NCBI RefSeq assembly: GCF_963667775.1
Contig: NZ_OY764015.1
Span: forward strand, 2,593,001-2,657,000
Direction of reading: 5' to 3'
DNA length: 64,000 bases
Origin: an uncultured Trichococcus sp.
GTDB taxonomy: Bacteria; Bacillota; Bacilli; Lactobacillales; Aerococcaceae
Shown here: one piece after another, positions 44,377 to 55,470 of the stretch
Layout: every line of letters starts with the position of its first letter
Position numbering within the stretch: position 1 is the stretch's first letter
Program-made: the position numbers and the translations under genes
Notes under the pieces: generated by a model
What the model saw: only the letters and a program-made list of their open reading frames with translations
What the model was told of the DNA's origin: nothing
The model's database searches: none

Positions 44377-44550
44377 CATATCGATAAAAGGCAATTATAT
44401 TTTGTTTTGTAAAACTTGGATACTTTTGGTTTGTGGGAAGGTTGTGAGTGGGAGGCCGATGTGACCGGTGTGCTTGTCATGCCGCATTATGTAAACGCTG
44501 TTATTTGGAGGGCTTGCAGTTACAAGAAATACAAAATTGGAGGAATTCAT

Positions 44551-46032
44551 TTGGAAACGACAGTAAAAGAAGTGGGAACAGTAAAAGAGTCCCGTTACAG
44601 ACGCGCAAAAACATGGCAAATCGGTGCTTTTGCATTGAACAACTCTGCAACAAACATATTTATGTTTTTAATGATGTACGTATCCTACTACGCTACCGGA
44701 GTAGTTGGCTTGGGGACCGTCATCGTATCCACGTTGATTACGATGAGCCGTATGTGGGACGGAGTTACGGATCCGATTATCGGTCTCTGGATCGATAAGA
44801 CGGACGGCAAAATGGGCAAATTCAGACCCTTCATGATTTTGGGCTTTACCGTCATGACGATCATCACCTTATTGATGTTCTTCACGACGCACTTGGTTCC
44901 TCAAAACATGCGTCTGATCTACTTCATTCTCCTTTATCTTGTGTATATCGTCGGCTATACTTTCCAGACGGCCTGCACAAAAGCCGGACAAACGGTTTTG
45001 ACGAATGATCCTAATCAACGTCCGTTGTTCTCGACATTCGACATGTCCTATACTTCACTGTTGTTTGCGGGTGCTGCAATGTATGTATCGAATTATATGG
45101 TACCGAAACATGGCGGCTTTACGGAATCTTTCTTCCATGAATTTGTCATTACCGTGGTCATCATTTCCGGCGTTATGACGGCACTTGCTGTAATCGGATT
45201 ATGGGAACATGACACAACTGAAAACTTTGGTACAGGTGGCGAACAAGAACCCATCAAGTTGAAAGATATGTTCAACATCATCAAAGGCAATCGTCCTTTA
45301 CAGATGCTTATTGTAGCAGCTTCAACCGATAAGTTGGCAGCCACTGTTTCGGGGAACTCGATCGTAATGGTCATGCTGTTCGGTGTCGTCATCGGAGATT
45401 TTGGTGTCTATGGTTCCATTTCAGCCATCACAATGATTCCTGTTTTGATCCTGATCCAAATCGGAACGCGCTATGCTCGTAAATTTGGTTCGAAAAAAGC
45501 GCTGATTGTATCCACTTGGTTGTGTATCGGCCTCTATTCAGGAATGTTCCTGTTGCTTTGGTTGGGTGATCCTTCGCAGATCCGTATGACTGATATGAAC
45601 GCGATGTCCTTGGCATTCGTCACTCTGTACATTTTGGGGACAGGCGTCAGGAATATATCAGGCGGTATCGTTATTCCGATGATTCCGGATGTCGCAGACT
45701 ACGAAGTTTACAAAAATGACCGTTATGCGCCAGGTGTGATGGGGACGATCTTCTCCTTCGTTGATAAAATGATCTCTTCTCTTGGTCAAACAGTCATCGG
45801 ACTAATGTTGGCGTTCATCGGCTTCAAAGAAGTATTCCCTTCTGTGGATACACCGGCCACTACAGAAATCTTCTGGGTAACGATGATATTGTTCATCGGC
45901 CTGCTGATCTTGGGCTGGGTTGCTTCCCTGATCGCGATGAAATTCTACGAATTGGATGACAAACGTATGGTTGAAATCCAAATGGAACTTGCCGACCGTA
46001 GAGACGCAAAAAAAGCAGCAACTGAACAGTAA
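44551..46032 (+). CDS. GPH-family sugar:cation symporter
   Basis: About 493 residues, 12 helices. The start is TTG 44551 after GGAGGAATTCA; longer frames from 44416 have no ribosome site. The G-x-x-x-D-x-x-x-D motif region W-D-G-V-T-D-P-I-I-G near residue 70, N-D-P-N-Q-R near residue 158 and the 12-helix layout match GPH transporters such as those for melibiose, glucuronide or xylosides. No glycosidase is adjacent. It splits the conserved order yaaL-tmk, so it was likely inserted. The cre box upstream suggests catabolite control. Confidence 0.88.
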   Translation: METTVKEVGTVKESRYRRAKTWQIGAFALNNSATNIFMFLMMYVSYYATGVVGLGTVIVSTLITMSRMWDGVTDPIIGLWIDKTDGKMGKFRPFMILGFTVMTIITLLMFFTTHLVPQNMRLIYFILLYLVYIVGYTFQTACTKAGQTVLTNDPNQRPLFSTFDMSYTSLLFAGAAMYVSNYMVPKHGGFTESFFHEFVITVVIISGVMTALAVIGLWEHDTTENFGTGGEQEPIKLKDMFNIIKGNRPLQMLIVAASTDKLAATVSGNSIVMVMLFGVVIGDFGVYGSISAITMIPVLILIQIGTRYARKFGSKKALIVSTWLCIGLYSGMFLLLWLGDPSQIRMTDMNAMSLAFVTLYILGTGVRNISGGIVIPMIPDVADYEVYKNDRYAPGVMGTIFSFVDKMISSLGQTVIGLMLAFIGFKEVFPSVDTPATTEIFWVTMILFIGLLILGWVASLIAMKFYELDDKRMVEIQMELADRRDAKKAATEQ

Positions 46033-46056
46033 TTGAATTGAACAAATGTAATGCAA

Positions 46057-46101
46057 AAGAATGCGGCCGAAGACAAACTGTCTCGGTCGCATTCTTTTCT
46101 T
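46057..46101 (+). terminator. Terminator after the GPH gene
   Basis: AAGAATGCGGCCGA pairs with TCGGTCGCATTCTT, then TTCTTTT. Confidence 0.92.
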
Positions 46102-46110
46102 TTGCATTTT

Positions 46111-46157
46111 AGTTAGGTACCTACTATAATGGAGTGGGATTGATAGGTACCTAACTA
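46111..46157. promoter_or_regulatory. Twin MarR operators flanking the promoter
   Basis: AGTTAGGTACCTAC at 46111-46124 and ATAGGTACCTAACTA at 46143-46157 are palindromes around TAGGTACCTA. TATAAT at 46125-46130 lies between them. Binding by the MarR protein at both would block transcription of its own operon. Confidence 0.85.
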
Positions 46158-46176
46158 TCTGAAGGAGGAAATCATC

Positions 46177-46617
46177 ATGGAAGAACAAAATAAAGATGTC
46201 ATCGGCAGCGTGATGAAGCTGATGCGTACGTTGCGGCGCAAGGAGAACCCCGCCAAGCACGAATCCCGAGGAGCGGGAAAGCTTTTGCGGATATTGCAGG
46301 AAAATGACGGGATTAGTTCGCGGGAATTGGCGGACCGGATGGGGATCCGGCCGGCTTCCTTGACGGAGATGCTGAACCGGCTCGAGGCTGACGGGATCTT
46401 GATGCGCCAGCCAGACCCGGCCGATCAGCGCAGGAACAGGATTTTTATCCAGGAAAAGGGGTCTGTTTTATTGAAGAAAATGCAGGCAGTGCGCCAAACG
46501 GAAAGGGAGCATATTAATCAAAGTTTGACGCTGGAGGAGCAGGAACAATTCGTTGAGCTCTGCGAAAAACTGACAAAATCCTTGGAGGACTTCAGAAACC
46601 AAGCGGGTGAGCAATGA
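46177..46617 (+). CDS. MarR-family repressor
   Basis: 146 residues. Winged helix: L-L-R-I-L-Q-E-N-D-G-I-S-S-R-E-L-A-D-R-M near residue 32 and the wing G-I-L-M-R-Q-P-D-P-A-D-Q-R-R-N. It senses a hydrophobic or aromatic compound and controls the ABC exporter that follows, overlapping by four bases. Operators lie directly upstream. GAAGGAGGAAATCATC precedes ATG. Confidence 0.92.
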   Translation: MEEQNKDVIGSVMKLMRTLRRKENPAKHESRGAGKLLRILQENDGISSRELADRMGIRPASLTEMLNRLEADGILMRQPDPADQRRNRIFIQEKGSVLLKKMQAVRQTEREHINQSLTLEEQEQFVELCEKLTKSLEDFRNQAGEQ

Positions 46618-48434
46618 TGGGCGGCAATGGGTTCAAAGGCGGCCGCGGGGGCTTTCTGACGGCGGAGGAAAAACAGAACAGTCCCAAAATCACGGCACCG
46701 TTACTGAAGCGGATGTTCAGCTATCTCATTCCTTATTGGAAACAACTCATCGTTTCCGTGCTGGCGATCATCACTTCGTCTGTATTCGGCGTCTTTCCGA
46801 CGATCCTGACGGGCCGCATCATCGACGAAGGTCTGTTGCAGCAGGACCTGCCTGTGCTGATCCGGCTGATTGGGCTTTCGTTCGGAGTGCTGATCATCGC
46901 CAATCTGATCAGCATCGTGGAGAGCTATGTCAATGTCTGGATGGCGGAAAACATCACCTATGATATGCGCAACAAGATGTACAGCCATCTGCAGCGGATG
47001 TCGCACCGGTTCTTCACGACCAGCAAGCAGGGCGACATCATCACCCGCATGACCAGCGATATCGGCGGCGTGCAGAGCGTGCTGACAGGTACTTGGACGA
47101 ACATTCTGCAGAATATTGCGACGTTGACGGTTGCGCTCGTCACGATGTACACGAAAAGTCCTTTGCTGGCGACAATCGGTATCGTGGTGGTGCCTTTGTT
47201 CATCCTGCCGACGAAGCGCGTAGGCAAAAGGCGTTGGGAAATCACTCTGGAATCACGTAAGCACAATGACGACATCAACCAGATACTGAACGAGACCCTC
47301 AGTGTCAGCGGCCAATTGCTTTCGAAGCTGTTCGTCACGGAAGCCTACGAGTTCGACCGCTATCAGGAGGCGAACAAACAGATGATCCGCCTAAACATCA
47401 AAGAGAGCATGGCGGGAAAATGGTTCCGGGTCGTGATCAATGTCTTCACGAACATCGGCCCGATGCTGATCTATCTGGTCGGCGGGATCCTCATCATCGA
47501 ATACGGCAATACGGATCTGACGATCGGGGACATCACCGTCATGGTGGCGCTCCTGGGCAGGATGTACGGGCCGGTCAATTCCTTGTTGAACATCCAGGTC
47601 GATGTGATACGTTCGATGGCGCTTTTCGATCGCATCTTCGAGTATTTCGATCTGTCTGTGGAAATCGACAACAATCCGCAGGCAATCAAGCCCGAATCGT
47701 TTACAGGTGAGTTGGTTTTTGAGGATGTTTCCTTCCATTATGATCCGGACCAGCCGATCTTGAACGACGTCAGTTTCGAACTGAAGCCAGGATCATCCGT
47801 CGCCATCGTTGGACCTTCGGGAGCCGGCAAGTCCACAATCATCAACCTGATTCCGCGCCTCTACGATGTGACGGGCGGAAGGATCCTGTTGGACGGCATC
47901 GACATCCGCAAACTCGATTTGGCCTATCTGCGCCAGCACATCGGCGTGGTGACGCAGGATACGTACCTGTTCAATGGAACAATCAGAGAGAATCTGCTCT
48001 ACGCCAAACCCGATGCCACGCAGGCCGAAATCGAGAAGGCTTGCAGTGAAGCCAATATCCACGCATTCATCAGTGGGCTGCCGAAAGGCTACGACACCGT
48101 CGTGGGCAACCGCGGCATGAAGCTTTCCGGCGGCGAAAAGCAGCGGCTTTCGATCGCTCGGATCATCCTCCGGAAACCGGGCCTGATCATTTTCGACGAA
48201 GCCACATCCTCGCTGGACTCGATTTCCGAGCACGCCATCCAGGAAGCGATCGAGCCAATCCTTGCCAAGAGCACAAGCTTGATCATCGCCCACCGTCTTT
48301 CGACGATCCTGTCGGCTGATGAAATCCTGGTGCTTGAGAAAGGCAAAATCGTTGAACGAGGCGACCACGAGACGCTCGTCAAAAAAGGCGGGATCTACAC
48401 GACGCTGTATAATACGCAGATGAAGCAAACCTAG
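46614..48434 (+). CDS. ABC multidrug exporter (half-transporter, permease-ATPase)
   Basis: 606 residues: six helices (about 35-320) then the ATPase. Walker A G-P-S-G-A-G-K-S-T near residue 402, ABC signature L-S-G-G-E-K-Q-R, Walker B L-I-I-F-D-E-A-T-S-S-L-D. Glycine-rich N-terminus (G-G-N-G-F-K-G-G-R-G-G). Exporter family similar to MsbA/LmrA/YheI; could be homodimeric. It shares the ATGA overlap with the MarR gene, so the two make a drug-response unit. Confidence 0.93.
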   Translation: MMGGNGFKGGRGGFLTAEEKQNSPKITAPLLKRMFSYLIPYWKQLIVSVLAIITSSVFGVFPTILTGRIIDEGLLQQDLPVLIRLIGLSFGVLIIANLISIVESYVNVWMAENITYDMRNKMYSHLQRMSHRFFTTSKQGDIITRMTSDIGGVQSVLTGTWTNILQNIATLTVALVTMYTKSPLLATIGIVVVPLFILPTKRVGKRRWEITLESRKHNDDINQILNETLSVSGQLLSKLFVTEAYEFDRYQEANKQMIRLNIKESMAGKWFRVVINVFTNIGPMLIYLVGGILIIEYGNTDLTIGDITVMVALLGRMYGPVNSLLNIQVDVIRSMALFDRIFEYFDLSVEIDNNPQAIKPESFTGELVFEDVSFHYDPDQPILNDVSFELKPGSSVAIVGPSGAGKSTIINLIPRLYDVTGGRILLDGIDIRKLDLAYLRQHIGVVTQDTYLFNGTIRENLLYAKPDATQAEIEKACSEANIHAFISGLPKGYDTVVGNRGMKLSGGEKQRLSIARIILRKPGLIIFDEATSSLDSISEHAIQEAIEPILAKSTSLIIAHRLSTILSADEILVLEKGKIVERGDHETLVKKGGIYTTLYNTQMKQT

Positions 48435-48613
48435 CAGGATGCAGAGGGCATCCCGTGTAGAAAGGAGTTGCCTTTTTCGGGTTCTGTTTTCGGAAAAAGC
48501 CGACAACGGCAATTAATTGTTGCAAAATTGACAAAGCTATATCGGATTCATCTGTATAAAAAAACTTTCATTTAGCGTATAATGGAAGTATTAGAATCGT
48601 AGGAGTGTGCAAA

Positions 48614-49255
48614 GTGAGAGGGATTTTCATCACAATCGAAGGGCCGGATGGCTCAGGCAAGACAACCGCGTTGCAGCAAGTAGTGCCGCGTCTGCAACAA
48701 GAGATGAACCGAAAAGTGGTAGCGACGAGAGAGCCGGGCGGAAGCCCAATCGCGGAAAAGATCCGCTCGTTGATACTGGATCCTTCGCATACGGATATGG
48801 ATTCTAGGACAGAAGCGTTATTGTATGCGGCAAGCCGCCGCCAGCATCTGATCGAAAAGGTGTTGCCCGTTTTGGAAAGTGGAGACGTCATTTTTTGTGA
48901 TCGTTTTGTCGATAGTTCAATCGCTTATCAAGGCTACGCAAGAGGCATCGGTGAAGAGGGTATCCGTGAAATAAACGAATTCGCAACAGAAGGCATCGAG
49001 CCGGATCTGACGTTGTATATCGATGTCCCGGCGGAAGTAGGCATTCAAAGGATCCATGCGAATCTGGATGAACGGGAATATAATCGTTTGGACCAGGAAA
49101 AGCTCGCTTTCCACGAAAAAGTCCGAGCAGGCTATCAGCAATTGGCGAAGGCCAATCCGGAACGGATAGTGGTCGTCGATGGGACGATGAGCCGTGAAGA
49201 GGTAGCGGAAGCGTGCTATCAGATCATCAAAAACAGGTACCCAAGCTATTTTTAG
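48614..49255 (+). CDS. tmk: Thymidylate kinase
   Basis: About 213 residues from GTG 48614, eight bases after AGGAG; the earlier GTG 48605 overlaps that site. P-loop E-G-P-D-G-S-G-K-T at 9-17, E-P-G-G-S-P-I-A-E near residue 38, D-R-F-V-D-S-S-I-A-Y-Q-G near residue 97. It phosphorylates dTMP to dTDP. A TATAAT at 48578-48583 gives it a likely promoter of its own after the inserted MarR/ABC unit. Confidence 0.96.
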   Translation: MRGIFITIEGPDGSGKTTALQQVVPRLQQEMNRKVVATREPGGSPIAEKIRSLILDPSHTDMDSRTEALLYAASRRQHLIEKVLPVLESGDVIFCDRFVDSSIAYQGYARGIGEEGIREINEFATEGIEPDLTLYIDVPAEVGIQRIHANLDEREYNRLDQEKLAFHEKVRAGYQQLAKANPERIVVVDGTMSREEVAEACYQIIKNRYPSYF

Positions 49256-49320
49256 AGCAAGATCATTTTTCAAGCATCATTGATCAGCCTTTTCAACATA
49301 CAGAAAGTGGGGGATTCATA

Positions 49321-49650
49321 ATGAAATTAGTTGTGGCTATAATTCAAGATAAAGACAGTGCTATCCTATCCGATGAGTTGGTGGAAGCGAATGTCCGCGC
49401 TACGAAATTGCCTTCTACAGGCGGTTTTCTGCGCGCCGGTAATACCACCTTCATGATCGGGGTGGAAGACGAACGGGTCGATGAAGTATTGCGGATCATC
49501 AAAACCAACTGCGAAGCGCGCGAACAGTTCGTGGCGACCCCAGTCAGCATGGATGTGCCGTTGGATAACGCGATCGCCTATCCGATGGAAGTGCATGTAG
49601 GTGGAGCGACCGTGTTTGTTTTACCGGTAGATAGTTTTCACAGATTCTGA
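49321..49650 (+). CDS. darA: Cyclic di-AMP receptor DarA (PII-like)
   Basis: 109 residues from ATG 49321 behind AGTGGGGGATTCATA. The sequence M-K-L-V-V-A-I-I-Q-D-K-D, L-P-S-T-G-G-F-L-R-A-G-N-T-T and P-V-D-S-F-H-R-F is that of YaaQ/DarA/PstA. It binds cyclic di-AMP. Between tmk and holB as is normal in Firmicutes. Its stop overlaps holB's ATG (ATGA). Confidence 0.95.
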   Translation: MKLVVAIIQDKDSAILSDELVEANVRATKLPSTGGFLRAGNTTFMIGVEDERVDEVLRIIKTNCEAREQFVATPVSMDVPLDNAIAYPMEVHVGGATVFVLPVDSFHRF

Positions 49651-50654
49651 TGACGAAGGAAAGGATGGATGGTGTGACACAGCTTTTGATGAAGCAACAG
49701 CCGGAAATGCTCGAAAGGTTCCAACGAACGATTCAGGAAAAACGACTGGTCCATGCCTACTTGTTTGAAGGAGCACGAGGAACCGGCAAAGAAGAATTGG
49801 CGCGTTGGATAGCCCAGACGCTCTTTTGCGAGGAGTTGCAGGCTGGCCAGCCTTGCGGGCACTGCAATCATTGCCTGCGGATTGCGGCAGGCGAATTTCC
49901 CGATGTGGCGGAAATCAGTCCGGATGGCAACACCATCAAAGTCAACCAAGTCCGTGAACTGAAGGCGGAACTTTCCAAAAGCGGGATGGAAGGCAGCCGC
50001 AAGGTCTATCTGATTTATGACGCCGAAAAAATGACGGTCAGCGCTTCAAACAGTCTGCTTACGTTCTTGGAGGAGCCGCAGAACGATACCTACCTGATTC
50101 TGATGACGACGGCGAAGGAGAATATCCTGCCGACCATCCGCTCGCGGTGCCAAATCGTCCATTTCCAGGTCGTCAATAAGCAGGCATTAGGGGAAACCTT
50201 GGAGGCGCAGGGGATACAGCCTGAAAATGCGGCGTTGTTGGCAGCCATCACCAATAACCAAGAGGAAGCCCTGTTGTTGAACCAAGAGGAGAGCTTTCAC
50301 GAATCGAAGAAGCGGACGTGGGCTTGGTTTCAGTTGATGACCGATAAAAACCCCCAGTCATTTGTGTTTGTGCAGACCGACTTGATGGATGGGCTGAAAG
50401 ACAAAAATGATGGGCACTTCTTTTTGGACTTGCTATTATTCTATTACCGTGATTTACTGTATACCAAGTACAGTAATAGGCAAGCTATCGTCAACAAAAA
50501 TCACGGAAAAGAGTACGAGCGCATTGCCGAAAAACTGCATCCTCAGGAAATCACCAGGCATATGGAAAATATCCTCAATGGAAAGAAACATCTGGAAGCA
50601 AATGTTCAGCTCCAAGGGGTACTGGAAGAAATCGCGCTCGGGAATAGCCTATAG
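49650..50654 (+). CDS. holB: DNA polymerase III subunit delta'
   Basis: 334 residues. P-loop-like G-A-R-G-T-G-K-E near residue 39, zinc ligands C-G-H-C-N-H-C near residue 66, sensor region V-Y-L-I-Y-D-A-E-K-M-T. Clamp-loader subunit. ATG 49650 overlaps the darA stop; a second ATG at 49665 is possible. Confidence 0.94.
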   Translation: MTKERMDGVTQLLMKQQPEMLERFQRTIQEKRLVHAYLFEGARGTGKEELARWIAQTLFCEELQAGQPCGHCNHCLRIAAGEFPDVAEISPDGNTIKVNQVRELKAELSKSGMEGSRKVYLIYDAEKMTVSASNSLLTFLEEPQNDTYLILMTTAKENILPTIRSRCQIVHFQVVNKQALGETLEAQGIQPENAALLAAITNNQEEALLLNQEESFHESKKRTWAWFQLMTDKNPQSFVFVQTDLMDGLKDKNDGHFFLDLLLFYYRDLLYTKYSNRQAIVNKNHGKEYERIAEKLHPQEITRHMENILNGKKHLEANVQLQGVLEEIALGNSL

Positions 50655-50679
50655 ATAAAGCTTCTGGAGGAGAAAGATA

Positions 50680-51471
50680 ATGAAAAACGTCATTGGTGTT
50701 CGTTTTATGCCTGTCGGGCCCATCTCTTATTATGAAGCGGGCCAGACAAAGTACAGAATGGATGAAAAATTGATCATAAATAATGGGAATGCTGTCGATA
50801 TTGGCCAAGTCGTCATTGTCGATAAACAGTGCAATGAAGGCGACAGTGTCCTTTCTCATAAACACATCATCCGCGTTGCGACCGAAAAGGATCTGGCGCA
50901 GGATGAAAAAAATCGCGTGGAGGCTAAAGAAGCCTTTGCCGTGTGCAAGACGAAAATGAAACAGTTGAAATTGGATATGAAGCTGATCAAAGCGGAATAC
51001 ACTTTCGACCGCAGTCGTCTGACTTTCCATTTCAGTTCGGAAGGCCGAATCGATTTCCGAGAGTTGGTCCGCGAGTTGGCAGCGGTTTTCCGTACGAGGA
51101 TCGAACTGCACCAGATTGGCGTCCGTGACGAGGCCAAGATCCTCGGAGGGATCGGACCTTGCGGAAGGACGCTCTGCTGTTCGAGTTTCCTGGGTGACTT
51201 TGTGCCGGTTTCGATCAAGATGGCGAAGGATCAGGGTTTGTCCCTGAATCCTACGAAAATATCCGGTTTATGCGGGCGTTTGATGTGTTGCCTGAATTAT
51301 GAAAACGATACGTATGTCTCGCTCAGAAAAGCGATGCCTGACTATGGGCAGGAAGTGATGACGCCTGAGGGCAAGGGGAAAGTTGTGGAATTGAATGTGC
51401 TTAGTCAAGTCGTCAAAGTGCGTCTGTTCGAGCACAATAAAACAGTTGAGTTTGCAATTTCAGAATTATAG
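50680..51471 (+). CDS. ricT: PSP1/RicT (YaaT) protein
   Basis: 263 residues. PSP1 C-terminal domain with cysteine clusters G-R-T-L-C-C-S-S-F-L and L-C-G-R-L-M-C-C-L-N-Y-E that hold an iron-sulphur cluster. In Bacillus, RicT with RlbA/RicA proteins supports RNase Y-dependent mRNA processing and competence/sporulation phosphorelay. CTGGAGGAGAAAGATA precedes ATG. Confidence 0.94.
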   Translation: MKNVIGVRFMPVGPISYYEAGQTKYRMDEKLIINNGNAVDIGQVVIVDKQCNEGDSVLSHKHIIRVATEKDLAQDEKNRVEAKEAFAVCKTKMKQLKLDMKLIKAEYTFDRSRLTFHFSSEGRIDFRELVRELAAVFRTRIELHQIGVRDEAKILGGIGPCGRTLCCSSFLGDFVPVSIKMAKDQGLSLNPTKISGLCGRLMCCLNYENDTYVSLRKAMPDYGQEVMTPEGKGKVVELNVLSQVVKVRLFEHNKTVEFAISEL

Positions 51472-51530
51472 GATATAAAAATCTGCACGACAAGATTGAA
51501 AAATAAGTATGGAAAATGCGAGTGGATAAA

Positions 51531-51881
51531 ATGGATAAACGTGCCTTGTATGACCAATTTCATCGGGTGGAAAGCCGTATTTCATCGATGGGAGCAGATG
51601 TTAAAGAGATTCAAGAGAAGATGGATGACCTGATAGAAGAGAACGCAAATCTTCAAATCGAGAACCAGCATCTGCGCGATCGGATCGATTTCCTTACGAA
51701 GGAAAAAGAAGATGCGCAGAAGCAAGAGCCAGAAATGTCGAAGTCCCGTCTGAACTTACAGAAGCTGTACGAGGACGGTTTTCATGTCTGCAATGTTTAT
51801 TATGGTTCCCGCCGTGTGAATGATGAGCCCTGTGTTTTCTGTATCGATGTCATCTACGGCGAAAGAGATCGGAAAAACTGA
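51531..51881 (+). CDS. yabA: Replication initiation control protein YabA
   Basis: 116 residues from ATG 51531 (an earlier start at 51516 is possible). N-terminal coiled coil (R-I-S-S-M-G-A-D-V-K-E-I-Q-E-K-M and following heptads) forms a tetramer; the C-terminal zinc-binding region is H-V-C-N-V-Y-Y-G and P-C-V-F-C. It binds DnaA and DnaN and limits initiation. Last gene of the block; rsmI, which often follows, is absent. Confidence 0.94.
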   Translation: MDKRALYDQFHRVESRISSMGADVKEIQEKMDDLIEENANLQIENQHLRDRIDFLTKEKEDAQKQEPEMSKSRLNLQKLYEDGFHVCNVYYGSRRVNDEPCVFCIDVIYGERDRKN

Positions 51882-51935
51882 GAAGTGTCCTGCTATCAAT
51901 TGTGGGAATTGTTCGGAAAGATTGTTGCTGTACAA

Positions 51936-52001
51936 TATGCAGAAGCTGTTCAGAACTAGCGTGTTTCACTCTAGTTTCTTAAACAGCTTCTTTTTTTTAA
52001 A
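51936..52001 (+). terminator. Terminator after yabA
   Basis: AGAAGCTGTT ... AACAGCTTCT with an inner hairpin ACTAG / CTAGT, then T8. Confidence 0.9.
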
Positions 52002-52033
52002 ATCCATAGAATACTATAAACTGAAAAATGATG

Positions 52034-52075
52034 AATCAAAAAAGGAGGTTACCTCATTTGAGATAATCTCCTTTT
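52034..52075 (-). terminator. Terminator after the bgl operon
   Basis: AAAAGGAGGTTACCTCA pairs with TGAGATAATCTCCTTTT; can act on either strand. Confidence 0.85.
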
Positions 52076-52088
52076 AACTTTTAGATTT

Positions 52089-53576
<1,488 letters not shown>

Positions 53577-53584
53577 CTAATCGA

Positions 53585-55444
53585 TTATTTTAAGTCAAGT
53601 TCCAACAAGGGTTGTCCTTCTTTTATTGAACCTTCAGGACTTGATATTACTGAACTGTATGAATGGATATTTGTGACTACGACAGGTGTAGTGATTTCGT
53701 ATCCTGCTTCCTTTATCTTTTCAATGTCAAATTGCAGAAGAGTATCTCCTTTTTTGAAATGATCTCCCTGTTTAAAATCACTTTTGAAATATTTACCTTC
53801 TAGGTTAACCGTGTCGATTCCGACGTGAATAAGCAACTCAATACCGGATTCAGAAATAAGTCCGAGTGCATGCTTAGAATCAAAGAAGACTGTAATTTCA
53901 CCGTCAAATGGTGCAATGACCCTTCCTTCAACAGGGATAATGGCGTTACCGATGCCGATCAATGATTGACTGAATACTTCATCATTTACTTCGGATAACG
54001 GAATTACCTTTCCAGTAATTGGACTGTCCACAATCGCTGTTTCCTCTGTAGGGATAGCTGTTGCTTCAGGAACAGGTTGTACCTTTTTGCCTGAAATTTC
54101 CTCAGAAGGGATACCGAATAGGTAAGTTAATACACAAGCCAACCCTGCAGAAATGACCACTCCTATAACAAGAACGAGGAAGTTATCTGCACGGAACACC
54201 GGTAATGTCAATAGGCTTGGTGGCACATAAGCTGTAGCTTGGGTGTTGAATAAGGATAAGAACGCTGCCCCGATGGCCGAAGACAAAAGCGCAAATGCGA
54301 ATGGACGTTTATATCTTAAGTTAACACCAAACATAGCAGGTTCTGTAATGCCTAGGAAAGCCGAAATGGAAGATGTTGCTGCCAACGACTTAACAGATTT
54401 GTCTTTGCTTCTTAAGAAAACCCCCAAAGCAGCACCAGCTTGTGACATATTTGCTGTCAGCGCGCTCACCAATATGTAAGATCCGCCGGTTGCTGCAATC
54501 TCTTGAATTTGCAAAGGTCCAATCGCATAATGCATTCCCAACATTGTGAGCAGTGATCTTGTCCCACCCAAGGCAAAAGCTGAAAAAATTCCGCCGAATG
54601 TATAGAACCAACGGATAAATTCTGCCAAATATTTACCAATATAGGAACCAAGCGGCCCAATGACTATTAATTGGGTTGGTACCATAATCAATAACACAAT
54701 CATGGCTGAAAAAATAATTTTTAAGAAATCAGGAATGACTTTTTCAATAGCTTTATTCACATAACTTAGCAGCCACACTGATAAAATAATCGGAATTACT
54801 GTGGATTTGTAATTTACCAATAGAATTGGAAGACCGAAGAAACTTAGTGAGGAAATGCCGGTTTCCGCAATTTTATTGGCTGCATCTAAAATAGTAGGGT
54901 ACATGTAACCTGCAGCTAGACCCAGTGCAATAAATTCGTTCGTTTTGAATTTTTTTGCGGCGCTCAATGCTAAGAAAAAAGGTAAGAAATAGAATACCAT
55001 ATCTCCGGTCATGCTTAAGATAGCTACTTCTGTAGACTGTGGATTGACGAGGTTGTAGGTTGCTAACAAGGATACAACAGCTTTTATCATACCTCCGGCG
55101 ATAATCATAGGAATTGCCGGGCTAAAGATACCTGAAATAACTTCGATGACTTCAGCAACCTTCCCCTTTTTTTCTGAAGGTGCTTCATCTGTCGGGTCTA
55201 TATTTACTAATTTGTTGATTTCTTGGTAAATTTTTTGTACTTTTGCGCCGATAATGATCTGCGTTTGCCCATTTTGCAGCTGAGCTTTCAGAACACCGTC
55301 GAGATTGGAGATGTTATCAAGGTTTACCTTGCTATTGTCTTTCAGGTTAAAACGCAAGCGTGTCGCACAGTGTGTTAAATTCTGAATATTATTTTCTCCG
55401 CCGATTTCTTGAATAATTTTTCGTGCCAGTTCTTCGTTTGTCAT
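53585..55444 (-). CDS. PTS beta-glucoside IIBCA
   Basis: 619 residues from ATG 55444, after AAAGGAGGAATTAAAA. Order: IIB at the N-terminus with the phosphorylated cysteine in L-T-H-C-A-T-R-L-R-F (near 28), IIC from about 100 to 460 with ten or so helices, IIA at the C-terminus with phosphorylated histidine in L-L-I-H-V-G-I-D-T-V-N. Imports and phosphorylates aryl or cellobiose-type beta-glucosides. Expression depends on the LicT/RAT switch just upstream. Confidence 0.96.
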   Translation of the reverse strand: MTNEELARKIIQEIGGENNIQNLTHCATRLRFNLKDNSKVNLDNISNLDGVLKAQLQNGQTQIIIGAKVQKIYQEINKLVNIDPTDEAPSEKKGKVAEVIEVISGIFSPAIPMIIAGGMIKAVVSLLATYNLVNPQSTEVAILSMTGDMVFYFLPFFLALSAAKKFKTNEFIALGLAAGYMYPTILDAANKIAETGISSLSFFGLPILLVNYKSTVIPIILSVWLLSYVNKAIEKVIPDFLKIIFSAMIVLLIMVPTQLIVIGPLGSYIGKYLAEFIRWFYTFGGIFSAFALGGTRSLLTMLGMHYAIGPLQIQEIAATGGSYILVSALTANMSQAGAALGVFLRSKDKSVKSLAATSSISAFLGITEPAMFGVNLRYKRPFAFALLSSAIGAAFLSLFNTQATAYVPPSLLTLPVFRADNFLVLVIGVVISAGLACVLTYLFGIPSEEISGKKVQPVPEATAIPTEETAIVDSPITGKVIPLSEVNDEVFSQSLIGIGNAIIPVEGRVIAPFDGEITVFFDSKHALGLISESGIELLIHVGIDTVNLEGKYFKSDFKQGDHFKKGDTLLQFDIEKIKEAGYEITTPVVVTNIHSYSSVISSPEGSIKEGQPLLELDLK

Positions 55445-55470
55445 TTTTAATTCCTCCTTTTTTATAAAAA

